The translations under genes were made by a program, and so were the position numbers. From assembly GCF_003591485.1 (NCBI RefSeq), contig NZ_QZCF01000002.1:124001-188000 (forward strand): a stretch of DNA of 64,000 nt. Direction: 5' to 3'. A model generated the notes under the pieces. The model was not told where the DNA came from. It was given only the letters and a program-made list of their open reading frames with translations, and did no database searches. Positions 41,524 to 50,915 of this stretch are shown piece by piece; positions within the stretch are counted from its first letter, which is position 1; each line of letters starts with the position of its first letter. The stretch comes from Paenibacillus sp. 1011MAR3C5 (GTDB lineage: Bacteria; Bacillota; Bacilli; Paenibacillales; Paenibacillaceae).

Positions 41524-42114
41524 ATCGCTAACGGCAAATTAAGCACCGCAGAGAAGCTGATGAAGGCGATTATCGATCTTGTGGCGGAGCAAGGCTATAA
41601 CGGCGTATCGACCAAGGAAATCGCAGCAAGCGCCGGCGTGAACGAAGTAACGCTGTTCCGCCACTTCGGCAGCAAGCTGAACTTGCTCGAGAAGGCGTTC
41701 CATCATTATCACTATGCGGAAGCGATGGAGAAGCTGTTCCAGCAGAAGCTGGCGTACAGCCTGCGCGATGATTTGCTGACGATCAGCAGCAGATATCACG
41801 AGCTGATGAACCGCAACCGGAAGGTGATGCAGATTGCCTTCAAAGAGAAGCCGATCATCCAGCAATTTCGGGAATCGACGCATAAGCACCCGCAGAAGCT
41901 GCAGGAGCTGCTAATTGACTATTTCAATGAAATGAAGCGCCGAGGCAAGCTTGCCGATTGCAATTCCGAGCTGCAGGCCAAAGCGTTCATGTGGATGAAT
42001 CACGGAGCTTTTATGAGTTTGCTGCAAGGGGACAGCTCCTCGCTAGGCTTGTCATCGGTGGATGAATTTATCGATGAAAGTGTCAATACCTTTACTAGGG
42101 CGTTAACTCCCTAG
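41524..42114 (+). CDS. TetR-family repressor with apparent AUC start codon
   Basis: 196 residues: IANGKLSTAEKLMKAIIDLV then AEQGYNGVSTKEIAASAGVN and EVTLFRHFGSKLNL, the TetR DNA-binding domain; the remainder is a helical ligand domain. The sequence fits a start at ATC 41524 (Met-Ala-Asn-Gly), 5 bases after AAGGAGGG. The only in-frame ATG upstream, 41446, lies inside the promoter and before the transcript start, so it cannot be used. A start at the later ATG would remove helix 1. The regulator shares an operator motif with the MFS gene downstream. Confidence 0.85.
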   Translation: MANGKLSTAEKLMKAIIDLVAEQGYNGVSTKEIAASAGVNEVTLFRHFGSKLNLLEKAFHHYHYAEAMEKLFQQKLAYSLRDDLLTISSRYHELMNRNRKVMQIAFKEKPIIQQFRESTHKHPQKLQELLIDYFNEMKRRGKLADCNSELQAKAFMWMNHGAFMSLLQGDSSSLGLSSVDEFIDESVNTFTRALTP

Positions 42115-42130
42115 TTTTTTTATGAAAGTT

Positions 42131-42150
42131 ATGCAAGCAAGCACTTGCAT
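42131..42150. promoter_or_regulatory. Operator upstream of the MFS gene
   Basis: ATGCAAG-n6-CTTGCAT dyad, 54 bases before the MFS start. Read on the minus strand it matches the TetR operator core in 15 of 20 positions (ATGxAAGTG ... CTTxCAT). Confidence 0.6.
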
Positions 42151-42203
42151 TCATATTATCGACTTTGCTGTACAATCATAATTCGATTAAGGGGAGATAT
42201 ACA

Positions 42204-43601
42204 ATGAGTTCTGCAATCAATCCCGCACATACGGCTAAGCTGCTTCGAGTCATGCTCGTTACGCTTATGCTGTCGTCCATGAGTGCGATGATGTTCAACA
42301 TCGTGCTGCCTGAATTAAGTCTGGAGTTCAACCTGAGTCTGGCGCAAGTTAGCTGGATGTCAGCCGCTTATTCGCTGATCTATGCGGTGGGCACTGTCAC
42401 GTACGGCAAGCTTGCGGATCGGTTCAAGCTGAAAAATATCGTCACATTCGGTCTTCTCGTGTTTGCGGCTGGCTCCATAATCGGTCTGTTGTCTCAAAGC
42501 TTCGGCATGGCCCTGCTGGCCAGATGCCTGCAATCCGTCGGGGCGGCGTCTATTCCGGCAGTGTCGATGCTGATTCCGATCCGCTATATCGCGCAGGAGA
42601 GAAGAGGCGCTGCTTTAGGTATGGCAGCTGCCGGACTGGCTCTGGGCAGCGCGTTTGGCCCGGTATTGTCGGCGCTGCTGACGAGCTTTGCCGATTGGAG
42701 ATGGCTGTTCAGCTTCCCGATCGCGCTGCTCGCCCTTATCCCGTTCTATCGCTCCTATCTGCCGGATGATACTGGCGCGAAGTCCATATTCGACTGGCTT
42801 GGCGGCATCCTGCTCGGCGCGGCTGCCGGACTTGTATTATTCGGTTTCACGAATGTATCTTGGCTCTCTCTTGGGCTAGGGCTAATCTTCCTCGCGCTGT
42901 TCGTCTGGCGCATCCGCAGCGCGGCAGAGCCGTTCGTCCGACCGGAACTATTTCGCAATCGCAAATATTCATTCATGATTCTCGTGGCCGTGGTGGTGAA
43001 TGGTATTGGCGTATCGTTCTACTTCCTGACGCCGGTGCTGCTATCCCGTGTTCAGGCGCTGCCTCCCTATTGGATCGGCATGGTGATGGTGCCTGCGGCT
43101 ATCGTCTCCGCTATTCTGGGCAGGAAGGCAGGAAAGCTGGCTGACCGGAAGGGCAATGCGTTTCTATATACGATAGCTTCCGCTTCCATCATTATCGGCT
43201 TCGTCTTGTTGTCGTCCTTCGCAGCAGCTCCGGGCTGGTGGATTGCCGTTATTCTCATTCTAGGCAATGTTGGACAGTCTTTTATGATGATTACCATGTC
43301 GAACACTGTGTCTCAAACGCTGCCGAAGGAGCAGGCTGGGGTTGGCATGGGCTTGTTCTCCATGTGCGGCTTCATTACGCATGGCATGGCTTCCGGGCTG
43401 TACGGCATCATTGCGGAATGGACGGCGGAGACATCCGTCAACCCTATCCATCAGGATAGCGGAAGCGCGGTATTCAGCAACCTCTACCTGGTGTTGGCCT
43501 TGCTTCATGTCGGTGTACTCGTCTTCTACTTGGCTCAATTTGGCTCAAACCGCAAGCTTCAAGCGATAACGACAAGTTCGGGCAACGGAGCGAAATCGTA
43601 A
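42204..43601 (+). CDS. MFS drug transporter (14-helix, DHA2/EmrB-QacA type)
   Basis: 465 residues with about 14 hydrophobic segments. Helix 1 ends MMFNIVLPELSLEFNLSLAQ, motif D1-like; motif A GKLADRFKLKNIVTFGLLVF between helices 2 and 3; helix 4 ARCLQSVGAASIPAVSMLIP; motif C-like GLALGSAFGPVLSALLTSFA. It exports drugs or toxic metabolites with protons. ATG 42204 is 8 bases after AAGGGGAG. It is controlled by the TetR gene just before it, which shares an operator motif. Confidence 0.92.
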   Translation: MSSAINPAHTAKLLRVMLVTLMLSSMSAMMFNIVLPELSLEFNLSLAQVSWMSAAYSLIYAVGTVTYGKLADRFKLKNIVTFGLLVFAAGSIIGLLSQSFGMALLARCLQSVGAASIPAVSMLIPIRYIAQERRGAALGMAAAGLALGSAFGPVLSALLTSFADWRWLFSFPIALLALIPFYRSYLPDDTGAKSIFDWLGGILLGAAAGLVLFGFTNVSWLSLGLGLIFLALFVWRIRSAAEPFVRPELFRNRKYSFMILVAVVVNGIGVSFYFLTPVLLSRVQALPPYWIGMVMVPAAIVSAILGRKAGKLADRKGNAFLYTIASASIIIGFVLLSSFAAAPGWWIAVILILGNVGQSFMMITMSNTVSQTLPKEQAGVGMGLFSMCGFITHGMASGLYGIIAEWTAETSVNPIHQDSGSAVFSNLYLVLALLHVGVLVFYLAQFGSNRKLQAITTSSGNGAKS

Positions 43602-43715
43602 ATGCAGCGATAAACCGCTAGAATGACCTGCATTGACGCACTGTATTCCTTGGTATATCGTGAGTCTTATAGAGCAATAATCACTTGAAACCAAGGACCA
43701 GGAGAGCAATTGTTG

Positions 43716-44777
43716 ATGACAGGAAAGAGAAAGAGACTAAAGAAACGCTGGGCTTGGGCGGCAATTTCCATCTTTATCGTTGCGGCCGTTCTGTTCCATC
43801 CCACATGGACGCCTTCATTGAAAAGTGAAAACAGCATTAGCATATTGGAGAGCATGATCGTCAATGGAGCTGAGCATACGGTTATGATCCGCGGAGAAAA
43901 TAGAGACAATCCCATACTGCTGTTTGTGCATGGCGGTCCGGGCAGCTCGGAGATTCCGTATGTCCGAAAATATCAGGACCTGCTGGAGCAGCAGTTTACC
44001 ATTGTCCATTACGATCAGCGGGGAAGCGGCAAGTCCTATCGTTTTTTTGAGGATTATACCAAGCTGACGACTGATCTGCTCGTGGACGATTTGCTGGCGC
44101 TGACGGAGCAGGTGAAGGAGCGGCTGAAGCAAGAAAAGGTTATTTTGGCGGGACATTCCTTCGGCACCTATATCGGGATGAAGGCGGCTGCAAAATCGCC
44201 GGAGTCCTTCGCCGCCTACATCGGGATCGGCCAGGTCGGCGATCATCATGCCAGCGAGCTGGACAGCTTCGCCTATGTGCTTGAACAGGCAAGGGCTGCT
44301 GATGCTGAGACCGATATTGACAAGCTGGAGCAGCTCCGGCCGCAAATTGAGGGTGGAGAGAAAATGACGCCGCGAAGTCTGATCCGAAAGTACGGCGGAG
44401 CGGCAAGGCTAATCGACGACAACAGGGACTATTACGAGGGTTTTCTGTTGAACCCGGAGTATAACGGGCTTGATGTGCTTCGTTATCTAAGAGGCATTGC
44501 AGAGACGCAGTCCGGCTTGCTGGAGGAAGAGTCGGCGCATCCTTTGCCGGATGTCGTGCGGGAGCTTGCCATCCCTTGTTACTTTGTGATGGGAGTGCAT
44601 GATTATATGACTTCCGTGAAGGCGGCTCAGTCGTACTTCGAGCTTCTTGATGCCCCGAAGAAAGAATTTATCGTATTCGAACATTCGGCCCATTATCCGC
44701 AATTCGAAGAGAAAGAGCGCTTTGCAGAGTGGATGGCGGACACTTTCTTGGAGACGGAACGTATAGAAGAGCTATGA
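43716..44777 (+). CDS. Membrane-anchored alpha/beta hydrolase (proline iminopeptidase-like)
   Basis: 353 residues: one N-terminal membrane helix (WAWAAISIFIVAAVLF), then an alpha/beta-hydrolase fold. Oxyanion region LLFVHGGPGSSEIPY, nucleophile elbow LAGHSFGTYIG (Ser), Asp in MGVHDYMTSVKAAQ and His in EHSAHYPQFEE. This is the proline iminopeptidase-type catalytic triad, but the substrate is not inferable. ATG 43716 is listed; TTG 43710 is better spaced from AGGAG and is a real alternative. Confidence 0.88.
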   Translation: MTGKRKRLKKRWAWAAISIFIVAAVLFHPTWTPSLKSENSISILESMIVNGAEHTVMIRGENRDNPILLFVHGGPGSSEIPYVRKYQDLLEQQFTIVHYDQRGSGKSYRFFEDYTKLTTDLLVDDLLALTEQVKERLKQEKVILAGHSFGTYIGMKAAAKSPESFAAYIGIGQVGDHHASELDSFAYVLEQARAADAETDIDKLEQLRPQIEGGEKMTPRSLIRKYGGAARLIDDNRDYYEGFLLNPEYNGLDVLRYLRGIAETQSGLLEEESAHPLPDVVRELAIPCYFVMGVHDYMTSVKAAQSYFELLDAPKKEFIVFEHSAHYPQFEEKERFAEWMADTFLETERIEEL

Positions 44778-44825
44778 ACGTATGGAAGAGCTATAAGAGC
44801 ACCGAAAAGGCGGGGATGACGAGGG

Positions 44826-45431
44826 ATGGACAAGGAGAGTCGCGTTCGGATATTCGACAAGCAGGCGGAGATGTATGACAGAAGAAGAGGGGACGCGAGC
44901 CAGGAGCAATTCAGGCGCGGGCTGCTCCGCCATGCGAAGGGTGACGTGCTGGAGCTTGCGGTCGGAGCGGGAGCGAACTTTCCTTATTATCCTCCGCAAG
45001 TGCGGGTGACGGCTGCCGACTTCAGCGGCAAGATGTTGGAGAAGGCCAAGGTGGCGGCAGCACGCTACCGCGTCGATGCTTCCTTCCTGCAAGCGGATAT
45101 CGAGAGCCTTCAATTTCCAGAGCATGCCTTCGATACGATTATTTCCACGCTTTCGTTGTGCAGCTACGACAAGCCTCATCAAGTCGTTCAAAATATGATG
45201 CGCTGGTGCAAGCCGGACGGACAAATTCTGCTCATGGAGCATGGCATCAGCAACAACGTCATTCTCTCGGCGCTCCAGAAAACGTTGAATCCGCTGTTGT
45301 ACCGGATGAACGGCTGTCATTTTACACGCAATATGGAGGAACTGGTGGAGGGGGCGGGTTTACAGATCGTACATATCGAGAGGCATTGGCTAAGCATGCT
45401 CTATATGATCCGTGCGCAACCATCTGGGTAA
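44826..45431 (+). CDS. Class I SAM-dependent methyltransferase
   Basis: 201 residues. Motif I DVLELAVGAGANFPYYPP, motif II VTAADFSGKMLEKAK, post-II SFLQADIESLQFPEHAFDTI and motif III-like CKPDGQILLMEHG define a Rossmann methyltransferase of the UbiE/PmtA/METTL7-like type, which methylates lipids or quinones. The N-terminal FDKQAEMYDRRR is the typical start of this group. The last gene in this run is only 48 bases after the hydrolase, so the two may be co-transcribed. Confidence 0.85.
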   Translation: MDKESRVRIFDKQAEMYDRRRGDASQEQFRRGLLRHAKGDVLELAVGAGANFPYYPPQVRVTAADFSGKMLEKAKVAAARYRVDASFLQADIESLQFPEHAFDTIISTLSLCSYDKPHQVVQNMMRWCKPDGQILLMEHGISNNVILSALQKTLNPLLYRMNGCHFTRNMEELVEGAGLQIVHIERHWLSMLYMIRAQPSG

Positions 45432-45540
45432 ATATGTCATAACATATTCGCGAAATTCGCAATACAGAAGAAATCATTGAACATCCCATGTGCTAGACTT
45501 GGATGTAAAGCATGAAAGTTGTTCATAGGGAGGGATTCAA

Positions 45541-45999
45541 ATGCAAAAGATCACGACGTTTCTATGGTTCAACCAAGAGGCGGAGGAAGCGATGAATTTC
45601 TACACGTCGGTATTCGCTAATTCTGGCATTCTGTCTCTGGTGCGCAATGGGGACAGGGTCGTCTCCGGCACTTTCCAGCTGGAAGGCCAAACGTTCATGG
45701 CACTGAACGGAGGTCCGCATTATACCTTCACGCCGGCCATCTCGTTATTCGTCAGCTGTGAATCTCAGGAGGAGGTTGACGAGCTCTGGGAGAAGCTGGT
45801 TGAGGGCGGCGAGGAATCCCGCTGCGGCTGGCTGAAGGACCGTTTCGGATTATCGTGGCAGATCATTCCGAAGGCGCTGGGCGAGCTGATGCATGGCGGC
45901 GGAGATGCGGCTAGAGCGCAGCGAGTGATGAATGCCATGCTTGGCATGAACCGGATAATAATTGAAGATCTGAAGCGTGCGTATGAAGGGGAGGGCTAA
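45541..45999 (+). CDS. PhnB-like VOC protein
   Basis: 152 residues with the PhnB/3-demethylubiquinone-type VOC signature: KITTFLWFNQEAEEAMNFYT, the strand TFQLEGQTFMALNGGPHYTF, SLFVSCESQEEVDELWEKLV, and the closing WLKDRFGLSWQIIP. These proteins are common and mostly of unknown function. AGGGAGG precedes the ATG. A terminator lies about 100 bases downstream. Confidence 0.88.
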   Translation: MQKITTFLWFNQEAEEAMNFYTSVFANSGILSLVRNGDRVVSGTFQLEGQTFMALNGGPHYTFTPAISLFVSCESQEEVDELWEKLVEGGEESRCGWLKDRFGLSWQIIPKALGELMHGGGDAARAQRVMNAMLGMNRIIIEDLKRAYEGEG

Positions 46000-46096
46000 C
46001 CTAGCCAGAATGCAAATTCACGGACAAGGGTGATTATGCAGTAGATTCATGGTGGCCGGGCGACGTTTATCGATACGGGACTTGATAGCAAGCCGA

Positions 46097-46140
46097 AAAG
46101 ACCAGCAGGGGCAAGCAGCACCCTGCTGGTCTTTGTTTGG
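46097..46140. terminator. Terminator between convergent genes
   Basis: Fourteen-base-pair stem AAAGACCAGCAGGG/CCCTGCTGGTCTTT around a 10-base loop, followed by GTTTG. It serves the PhnB-like gene on one side and probably the LPMO gene on the other. Confidence 0.85.
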
Positions 46141-46191
46141 GTTGCCCGTGTGGGCTTCACTTGATTTAAGATCTAGGGTGATGATCGCTTG

Positions 46192-47538
46192 TTAAGGGAT
46201 GATCTTCCAGACATCCGAAGTTGCGCTAGGCGTTTGGCCTAGTGTCCACCACTTGGCTTCGTAGTTGACGCCGTTATGCGTCACTTTGTCCCCGCCCCAG
46301 TAGACGGTTGTCGAGCTCCATGCCGGATACGTGGTTGGAGCGGCTGGCGTTGTGACGGATACGGCATTGCTGGCAGCCGAGACATTGCCCGCCGCATCGA
46401 TGGCTTTGACCGTAAAGGTATACGCCGTATTGGCGTTTAGGCCTGTTACTGTGTAGGCTAACGTCGAGCCGGACACCGTCGTCACCAGCGTCGAGCCGCG
46501 GAAGATTTGATAGCCCGTTACGCCGACATTATCGCTGGAGGCGTTCCACATCAGAGGCACGGTCGTGGAAGTCGCGCTGCCCATGACATGCAGCCCGGAC
46601 GGCGCTGTCGGCGCCTGCGTATCGGGACCCGTATTCGTGTTGGTCGTCACGGCGACGACATTGCTGGCAGCCGATTCATTGCCTGCGGCATCCACTGCCT
46701 TAACGGTGAAGGTATACGCCGTATTGGCCGTCAAGCCGGTGGCGGTGTAGCTTAAGGTTGAGCCCGAGACAGATCCGGCCAGCGTGGAGCCGCGATAGAT
46801 GCGGTAGCCTGTAACGCCGACATTATCGGTGGATGCGCTCCATGAGAGGGATACGCTTGTTGCCGTTTTCGATGGAGAAGCCAGGTTGGCTGGTGCAGTA
46901 GGCGCTTGAGTGTCGCCTGGGTTGCCGCCGAAGTTGGCGTCAATGACGTTGTAGAAGGCATTGCCCGTGTCGGCAACTTCCCATACGGCCAGGATGACAT
47001 GGTAGCCTGAGCGAGCCGGTACGTTACATGTGTTGGAGTACGAATACGGAGGCTGGCCGCTGTACGGAACGGAACAGAACGGAGTGAGATCGAACTGAGC
47101 GCGAGTCAGGGGCGAGTTCGGGTTCCAGTTTGTTTTCGTAATATAATATTTCCAGCTGCTAGTGGAGTGAGGCGCAGTCAGCGTCCAGTGGAAGGTGACG
47201 GAGCCGGAGTTCATGTTGACCTTCGACCAGCGAGTGGCAGACTGCTCATCAAGCTTAGGGAAAGCTCCGCCTGCACTGGCTATTTTGCCGTCTGCAGGTC
47301 CGGCTGCCGGGAAGCCCTTTGGCGCTTCAAGGCTTTGCGGCTCGTAGACAATTGCGCCGCAGTCCGTGTTCTGTCCGGTTTTGCAAAGATATCCGCGGCT
47401 TGCGGGTCCGTCGATATACCCGTGTGCGGATACTTGCTGGGAGAACAGGAGAAAGCTTAATACCGCTGCCAGCATCATGCCGCCAGCCAAAATCAGTGCT
47501 TTTAATGTGAAGCTGTTCAATCTTAAAGTTTTGACCAA
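46192..47538 (-). CDS. Secreted chitin-active lytic polysaccharide monooxygenase (AA10) with two FN3 and a CBM5/12
   Basis: 448 residues. Signal peptide with hydrophobic [13 protein letters not shown], cut after VSA so that His39 becomes the mature N-terminus ([14 protein letters not shown]). His124 (APHSTSS) would be the second His of the copper site. The catalytic part runs to about 205. Two FN3 repeats follow ([40 protein letters not shown]), then a chitin-binding CBM5/12 ([20 protein letters not shown]). It oxidatively cleaves crystalline chitin outside the cell. TTG 47538 is the likely start, 8 bases after AAAGGAGG; the longer ATG frame has no ribosome site. Confidence 0.9.
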   Translation of the reverse strand: MVKTLRLNSFTLKALILAGGMMLAAVLSFLLFSQQVSAHGYIDGPASRGYLCKTGQNTDCGAIVYEPQSLEAPKGFPAAGPADGKIASAGGAFPKLDEQSATRWSKVNMNSGSVTFHWTLTAPHSTSSWKYYITKTNWNPNSPLTRAQFDLTPFCSVPYSGQPPYSYSNTCNVPARSGYHVILAVWEVADTGNAFYNVIDANFGGNPGDTQAPTAPANLASPSKTATSVSLSWSASTDNVGVTGYRIYRGSTLAGSVSGSTLSYTATGLTANTAYTFTVKAVDAAGNESAASNVVAVTTNTNTGPDTQAPTAPSGLHVMGSATSTTVPLMWNASSDNVGVTGYQIFRGSTLVTTVSGSTLAYTVTGLNANTAYTFTVKAIDAAGNVSAASNAVSVTTPAAPTTYPAWSSTTVYWGGDKVTHNGVNYEAKWWTLGQTPSATSDVWKIIP

Positions 47539-47568
47539 TCGAACTACCTCCTTTAGATGGGTGGGCAT

Positions 47569-47839
47569 CTTACTTTATCATAGGGCCTCCTTTCGTCTGA
47601 ATCATTCTATTGAGGAATTTTAAAGAATATGAGGGCCATTTGAATAAATAAGTCAAAAGCTTGAACCCAAAATGCAAGGAACCGTCACAAATGTGCACGA
47701 AAACTAAATATTCACACATAAATGGTACTTATTTGTCTTAAATTATTAATTATGTATGAAATGACAATTAATAGGTTATAGAGTGGGTTAGGCGGATCGT
47801 GCAGGGATGGAATGGGCACCAGCCCATAGCGCCGACATT
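47569..47839. other. AT-rich intergenic region upstream of the LPMO gene
   Basis: No ORF or hairpin of note. It is AT-rich and must hold the LPMO promoter on the minus strand; I could not pick a confident -35/-10. It borders the 51-bp repeat array. Confidence 0.4.
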
Positions 47840-48190
47840 TCTAAGCCGCGAAACTCGGCTTGGAGAGCGAGCACGCGCGGGAAGTGGAGCTGCAAGCTGA
47901 GAAGCTCGGCTTGGAGAGTGTGCGCGTGCGGAAAGAGGGGCTGCAAGCCGAGAAACTCGGCTTGCAGAGTGTGCGCAAGCGGAAAGTAGAGCTGCAAGCC
48001 GAGAAACTCGGCTTGGAGAGTGTGCGCGTGCGGGAAGTGGAGCTGCAAGCCGAGAAACTCGGCTTGGAGAGTGTGCGCGTGCGGAAAGAGGGGCTGCAAG
48101 CCGAGAAACTCGGTTTGCAGAGTGTGCGCAAGCGGAAAGTAGAGCTGCAAGCCGAGAAACTCGGCTTGCAGCGCGAGCGCGCGCGGGAAG
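47840..48190. repeat. Array of about seven 51-bp hairpin repeats
   Basis: Dyads CAAGCCGAG-aaa-CTCGGCTTG occur at 47893, 47944, 47995, 48046, 48097 and 48148, exactly 51 bp apart; a degenerate first copy (AAGCCGCG-aaa-CTCGGCTT) begins at 47841. The segments between alternate GTGTGCGCGTGCGG-type and GTGTGCGCAAGCGG-type, and a higher-order 153-bp period is visible. Because 51 is a multiple of three and the unit lacks stops in several frames, long ORFs exist on both strands (for example 47860-48285), but none has a ribosome site. I read it as non-coding. Confidence 0.85.
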
Positions 48191-48344
48191 GGGCGGGACT
48201 TTCAGAATGCGTTGAAGGAGATGGAGCGCTGGTCAGAGCGCTGGCGGGATGTGAGGAAGGAAGACTGATTCCAGTATCTGCATAAGGAAGACTTGATTAG
48301 GAAAATATACCAGGTGCGACTCATGATGGCCGGAGGTATGTGTA

Positions 48345-49430
48345 ATGGACTTTTCCTTCTCAAGAACGCAGATTGTTTTTTTGATGATATTGACAGTCGG
48401 CATTTCTAACCATGTTCTCATTATTCCGAAGCTGGTTCAGACGGCGGGGCGCGACGCATGGGTCAGCATTGCGATAGGCTACGGGGTGCTGATCGTGTGG
48501 AGTGTGATGCTGTACCGTATATTGAAGTCAATGCGGCAAGATTCGTTCTCGGATTGGCTGAAAATGAAGATTGGCAAGTTCGGATATGCGCTGATCGGCG
48601 GAAGCATGCTGCTTTATTTCCTCATTGCTGGCATGATGATTATTTACGACACAACCAAAAACGTCAGCATTTATTTTTTGCCCAGTACGCCTAGCATCGT
48701 CGTGATTGCCTGCTTTATGTTCATTGCCTTTAGCGCTGCCCGAACAGGTTTACGGACCCTAATCTACCTGTCCGCCTTGCTTTTGCCTATTGTATGGCTG
48801 CTTGGGATGGGAGTCTCCTGGATGACGATGAACAGCAAAGACTACGGCATTTTGCAACCATTGATGGCGGAAGGCCTGCCTGCCCAGCTTGGAGGCGGGA
48901 CGATTGTTGTGGGGGGCAGCTTTGACCTGATTATTCTGCTGCTGCTCCAGCACCGTATGAATAAGCCTTTAAACTACTTGACTATCTTCATTCTGCTTAC
49001 GATACTCATTGGCTTGATTCTCGGTCCTACCATTGGTTCTATCACGGCCTTCGGTCCGATTGAAGCAAGCAACTTGAGATTTCCGGCTTTTGAACAATGG
49101 AGGCTAGTCACGCTGGGTGAATATATTTCGCACGTCGATTTTCTGGCAGCATTCCAATTGCTGTCAGGAAGTGTGGTTCGAGCGGGGGTATGCATCTATG
49201 TGCTGTCGGAAGTGGTGGTGATCCGCAAGCCGAAGCCCCGCCAAATTGCCCTATTCTCCGGCACGCTGCTTATGTCCTTGCCTGCGCTGCTGCAAGTTAG
49301 TGATATATGGATGCAGAAAGTGATCCATGACTACTTCTACAACTATGCCCTGATCTGGGGGATGGCGGTTACGCTTGTTCTGTTCGCCTTGACTTATTTC
49401 ACTCGTATGAAAGCGGGGCGGCAGTCATGA
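48345..49430 (+). CDS. Spore germination receptor B subunit (GerAB family permease-like)
   Basis: 361 residues with ten hydrophobic helices of the amino acid/polyamine transporter-like GerAB fold. Starting text SRTQIVFLMILTVGISNHVL and the later GPIEASNLRFPAFEQWRLVT are typical. The B subunit binds the germinant in the inner membrane of the spore. GGAGGT is 7 bases before the ATG. It overlaps the next gene by four bases and forms an operon in the order B-A-C. Confidence 0.92.
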   Translation: MDFSFSRTQIVFLMILTVGISNHVLIIPKLVQTAGRDAWVSIAIGYGVLIVWSVMLYRILKSMRQDSFSDWLKMKIGKFGYALIGGSMLLYFLIAGMMIIYDTTKNVSIYFLPSTPSIVVIACFMFIAFSAARTGLRTLIYLSALLLPIVWLLGMGVSWMTMNSKDYGILQPLMAEGLPAQLGGGTIVVGGSFDLIILLLLQHRMNKPLNYLTIFILLTILIGLILGPTIGSITAFGPIEASNLRFPAFEQWRLVTLGEYISHVDFLAAFQLLSGSVVRAGVCIYVLSEVVVIRKPKPRQIALFSGTLLMSLPALLQVSDIWMQKVIHDYFYNYALIWGMAVTLVLFALTYFTRMKAGRQS

Positions 49431-50914
49431 TCGGAGAACGGATGGAGAAGGAGCTGTTTGCGGAATATGACGCGGCTCTAAAGCAAGGTACTCTAAATGC
49501 GGAGGGGCTCAAGCGAGCGTTCTCCCGTCATATGGACATCTATTTTCCCGATATTCCGGGTACCGGAGAAGATCCGGATGTTGTTGCGCTATATTGTGAA
49601 GGAATGACCGATAAGCATCAATTGAATCAATACTTTTCGGCAGTATGTCACTTTGCAAGCCAGGGTTCGGTCGAGGATCTAACGGAAAATGGCGACATCC
49701 GGGAATTGCCGCTGATGAGCAAGGAACAGACGATGACGATGATGGTAGAGGGATTGTTCTCGGGCAGCTTGGTGATCTACAAGAGGGGAGAACGTTATTT
49801 TTGGCTCGTCCATCTGTCCAGCGTTCCGCATCGCCAGCTTCAGGAATCCAATACGGAAATATCGATTAAAGGCCCGAAGGACGCGTTCACAGAAGAACTG
49901 TATACCAATATATCGCTGATTCGCAAGCGGATGCATACCGGCTTGTTGTTTACCGAAGAGTTCATCCTGGGCAGTCTGAGCAAGACACGGGTTGCATTGA
50001 TTTATCTGGACCATAGAGCTAATCGCAAAGCGGTGGATAGAGCGCGCAAGCGTCTCCAGACGTTCCGGACGGAGAGCGTTGTCAGCAGCGGACAGTTGGA
50101 GCAGTGGCTGTCGGACCGGACGTTTTCCTTAGTACCGCTTATCGATTACATCGGACGTCCCGATTTTGTAACCGAGGCTTTGTTAAGAGGGCGGTTCGCG
50201 ATTATTGTGGACGGATCACCGATGGTGCTCATTGCCCCTGCCAATTTCTTCGAGCTGCTGAAGACGCCGGAGGATGTTCATTTTCCGTTTTACAACGTCG
50301 TAGTTCAACGTTTCCTGCGTATTATCGGTATTGCGCTCAGCATATGCCTGCCGGGCTTCTGGATCGCGATTGCTTCGGTCAATGTGGATCAGATGCCATT
50401 CTCCCTGGTTTCTACAGTGGTTTCTTCCCGTGAAGGCGTGCCGATGCCGATGTTTTTGGAAACCTTTTTGCTGCTGTTTCTATTCGAGCTGCTCAGGGAA
50501 GCGGGAGTCCGGCTGCCGAAGGCGGTAGGACAGACGATCGGCATCGTCGGGGGTCTGATTATCGGGGATTCCTTAATCCGGGCAGGACTAGCTTCTCCTA
50601 CGCTGCTTGTTGTCATTGCGATCTCGTCGGTCGCGACCTACTCGCTGGTCAACCAGTCGTTATCGGGGAGCGTCAGCCTGTTCAGGGGCGGCATACTATT
50701 TGTATCGGCTTATTTGGGCATCTACGGTTTCTTTTTGTCCATCTTTGCGATCTTCATCTATTTCTGCAGGCTGGATTCGTTCGGGCTTCCATTCATGGAG
50801 CCGATAGTGAGTCTGCGATTTCGGGAATGGATGTCCGCGCTGTCGATCAATCCGTTCAAACGGCGCGACTTCTCGTCGGACATGCTCAAGCAGATCAGGA
50901 AGGATGAAGAGTAG
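49427..50914 (+). CDS. Spore germination receptor A subunit (GerAA family)
   Basis: 495 residues. A soluble N-terminal half, ending in KTRVALIYLDHRANRKAVDR and the conserved SVVSSGQLEQWLSDRTFSLV-PLIDYIGRPDF, is followed by RFAIIVDGSPMVLIAPANFF and about five membrane helices (VVQRFLRIIGIALSICLPGF onward). A subunits form an oligomeric ion channel in the germinosome. ATGA overlap with the B gene; the next gene begins within its last codons. Confidence 0.93.
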   Translation: MIGERMEKELFAEYDAALKQGTLNAEGLKRAFSRHMDIYFPDIPGTGEDPDVVALYCEGMTDKHQLNQYFSAVCHFASQGSVEDLTENGDIRELPLMSKEQTMTMMVEGLFSGSLVIYKRGERYFWLVHLSSVPHRQLQESNTEISIKGPKDAFTEELYTNISLIRKRMHTGLLFTEEFILGSLSKTRVALIYLDHRANRKAVDRARKRLQTFRTESVVSSGQLEQWLSDRTFSLVPLIDYIGRPDFVTEALLRGRFAIIVDGSPMVLIAPANFFELLKTPEDVHFPFYNVVVQRFLRIIGIALSICLPGFWIAIASVNVDQMPFSLVSTVVSSREGVPMPMFLETFLLLFLFELLREAGVRLPKAVGQTIGIVGGLIIGDSLIRAGLASPTLLVVIAISSVATYSLVNQSLSGSVSLFRGGILFVSAYLGIYGFFLSIFAIFIYFCRLDSFGLPFMEPIVSLRFREWMSALSINPFKRRDFSSDMLKQIRKDEE

Positions 50915-50915
50915 C

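Noticed and set aside
47840-48190. CRISPR array
   Set aside because: The segments between dyads are near-identical rather than unique, the unit is 51 bp in total, and no cas gene is present.
47788-48285. Open frames on both strands over the 51-bp repeats
   Set aside because: All frames without a stop in one unit stay open because the unit is a multiple of three; no ribosome site or start is convincing.
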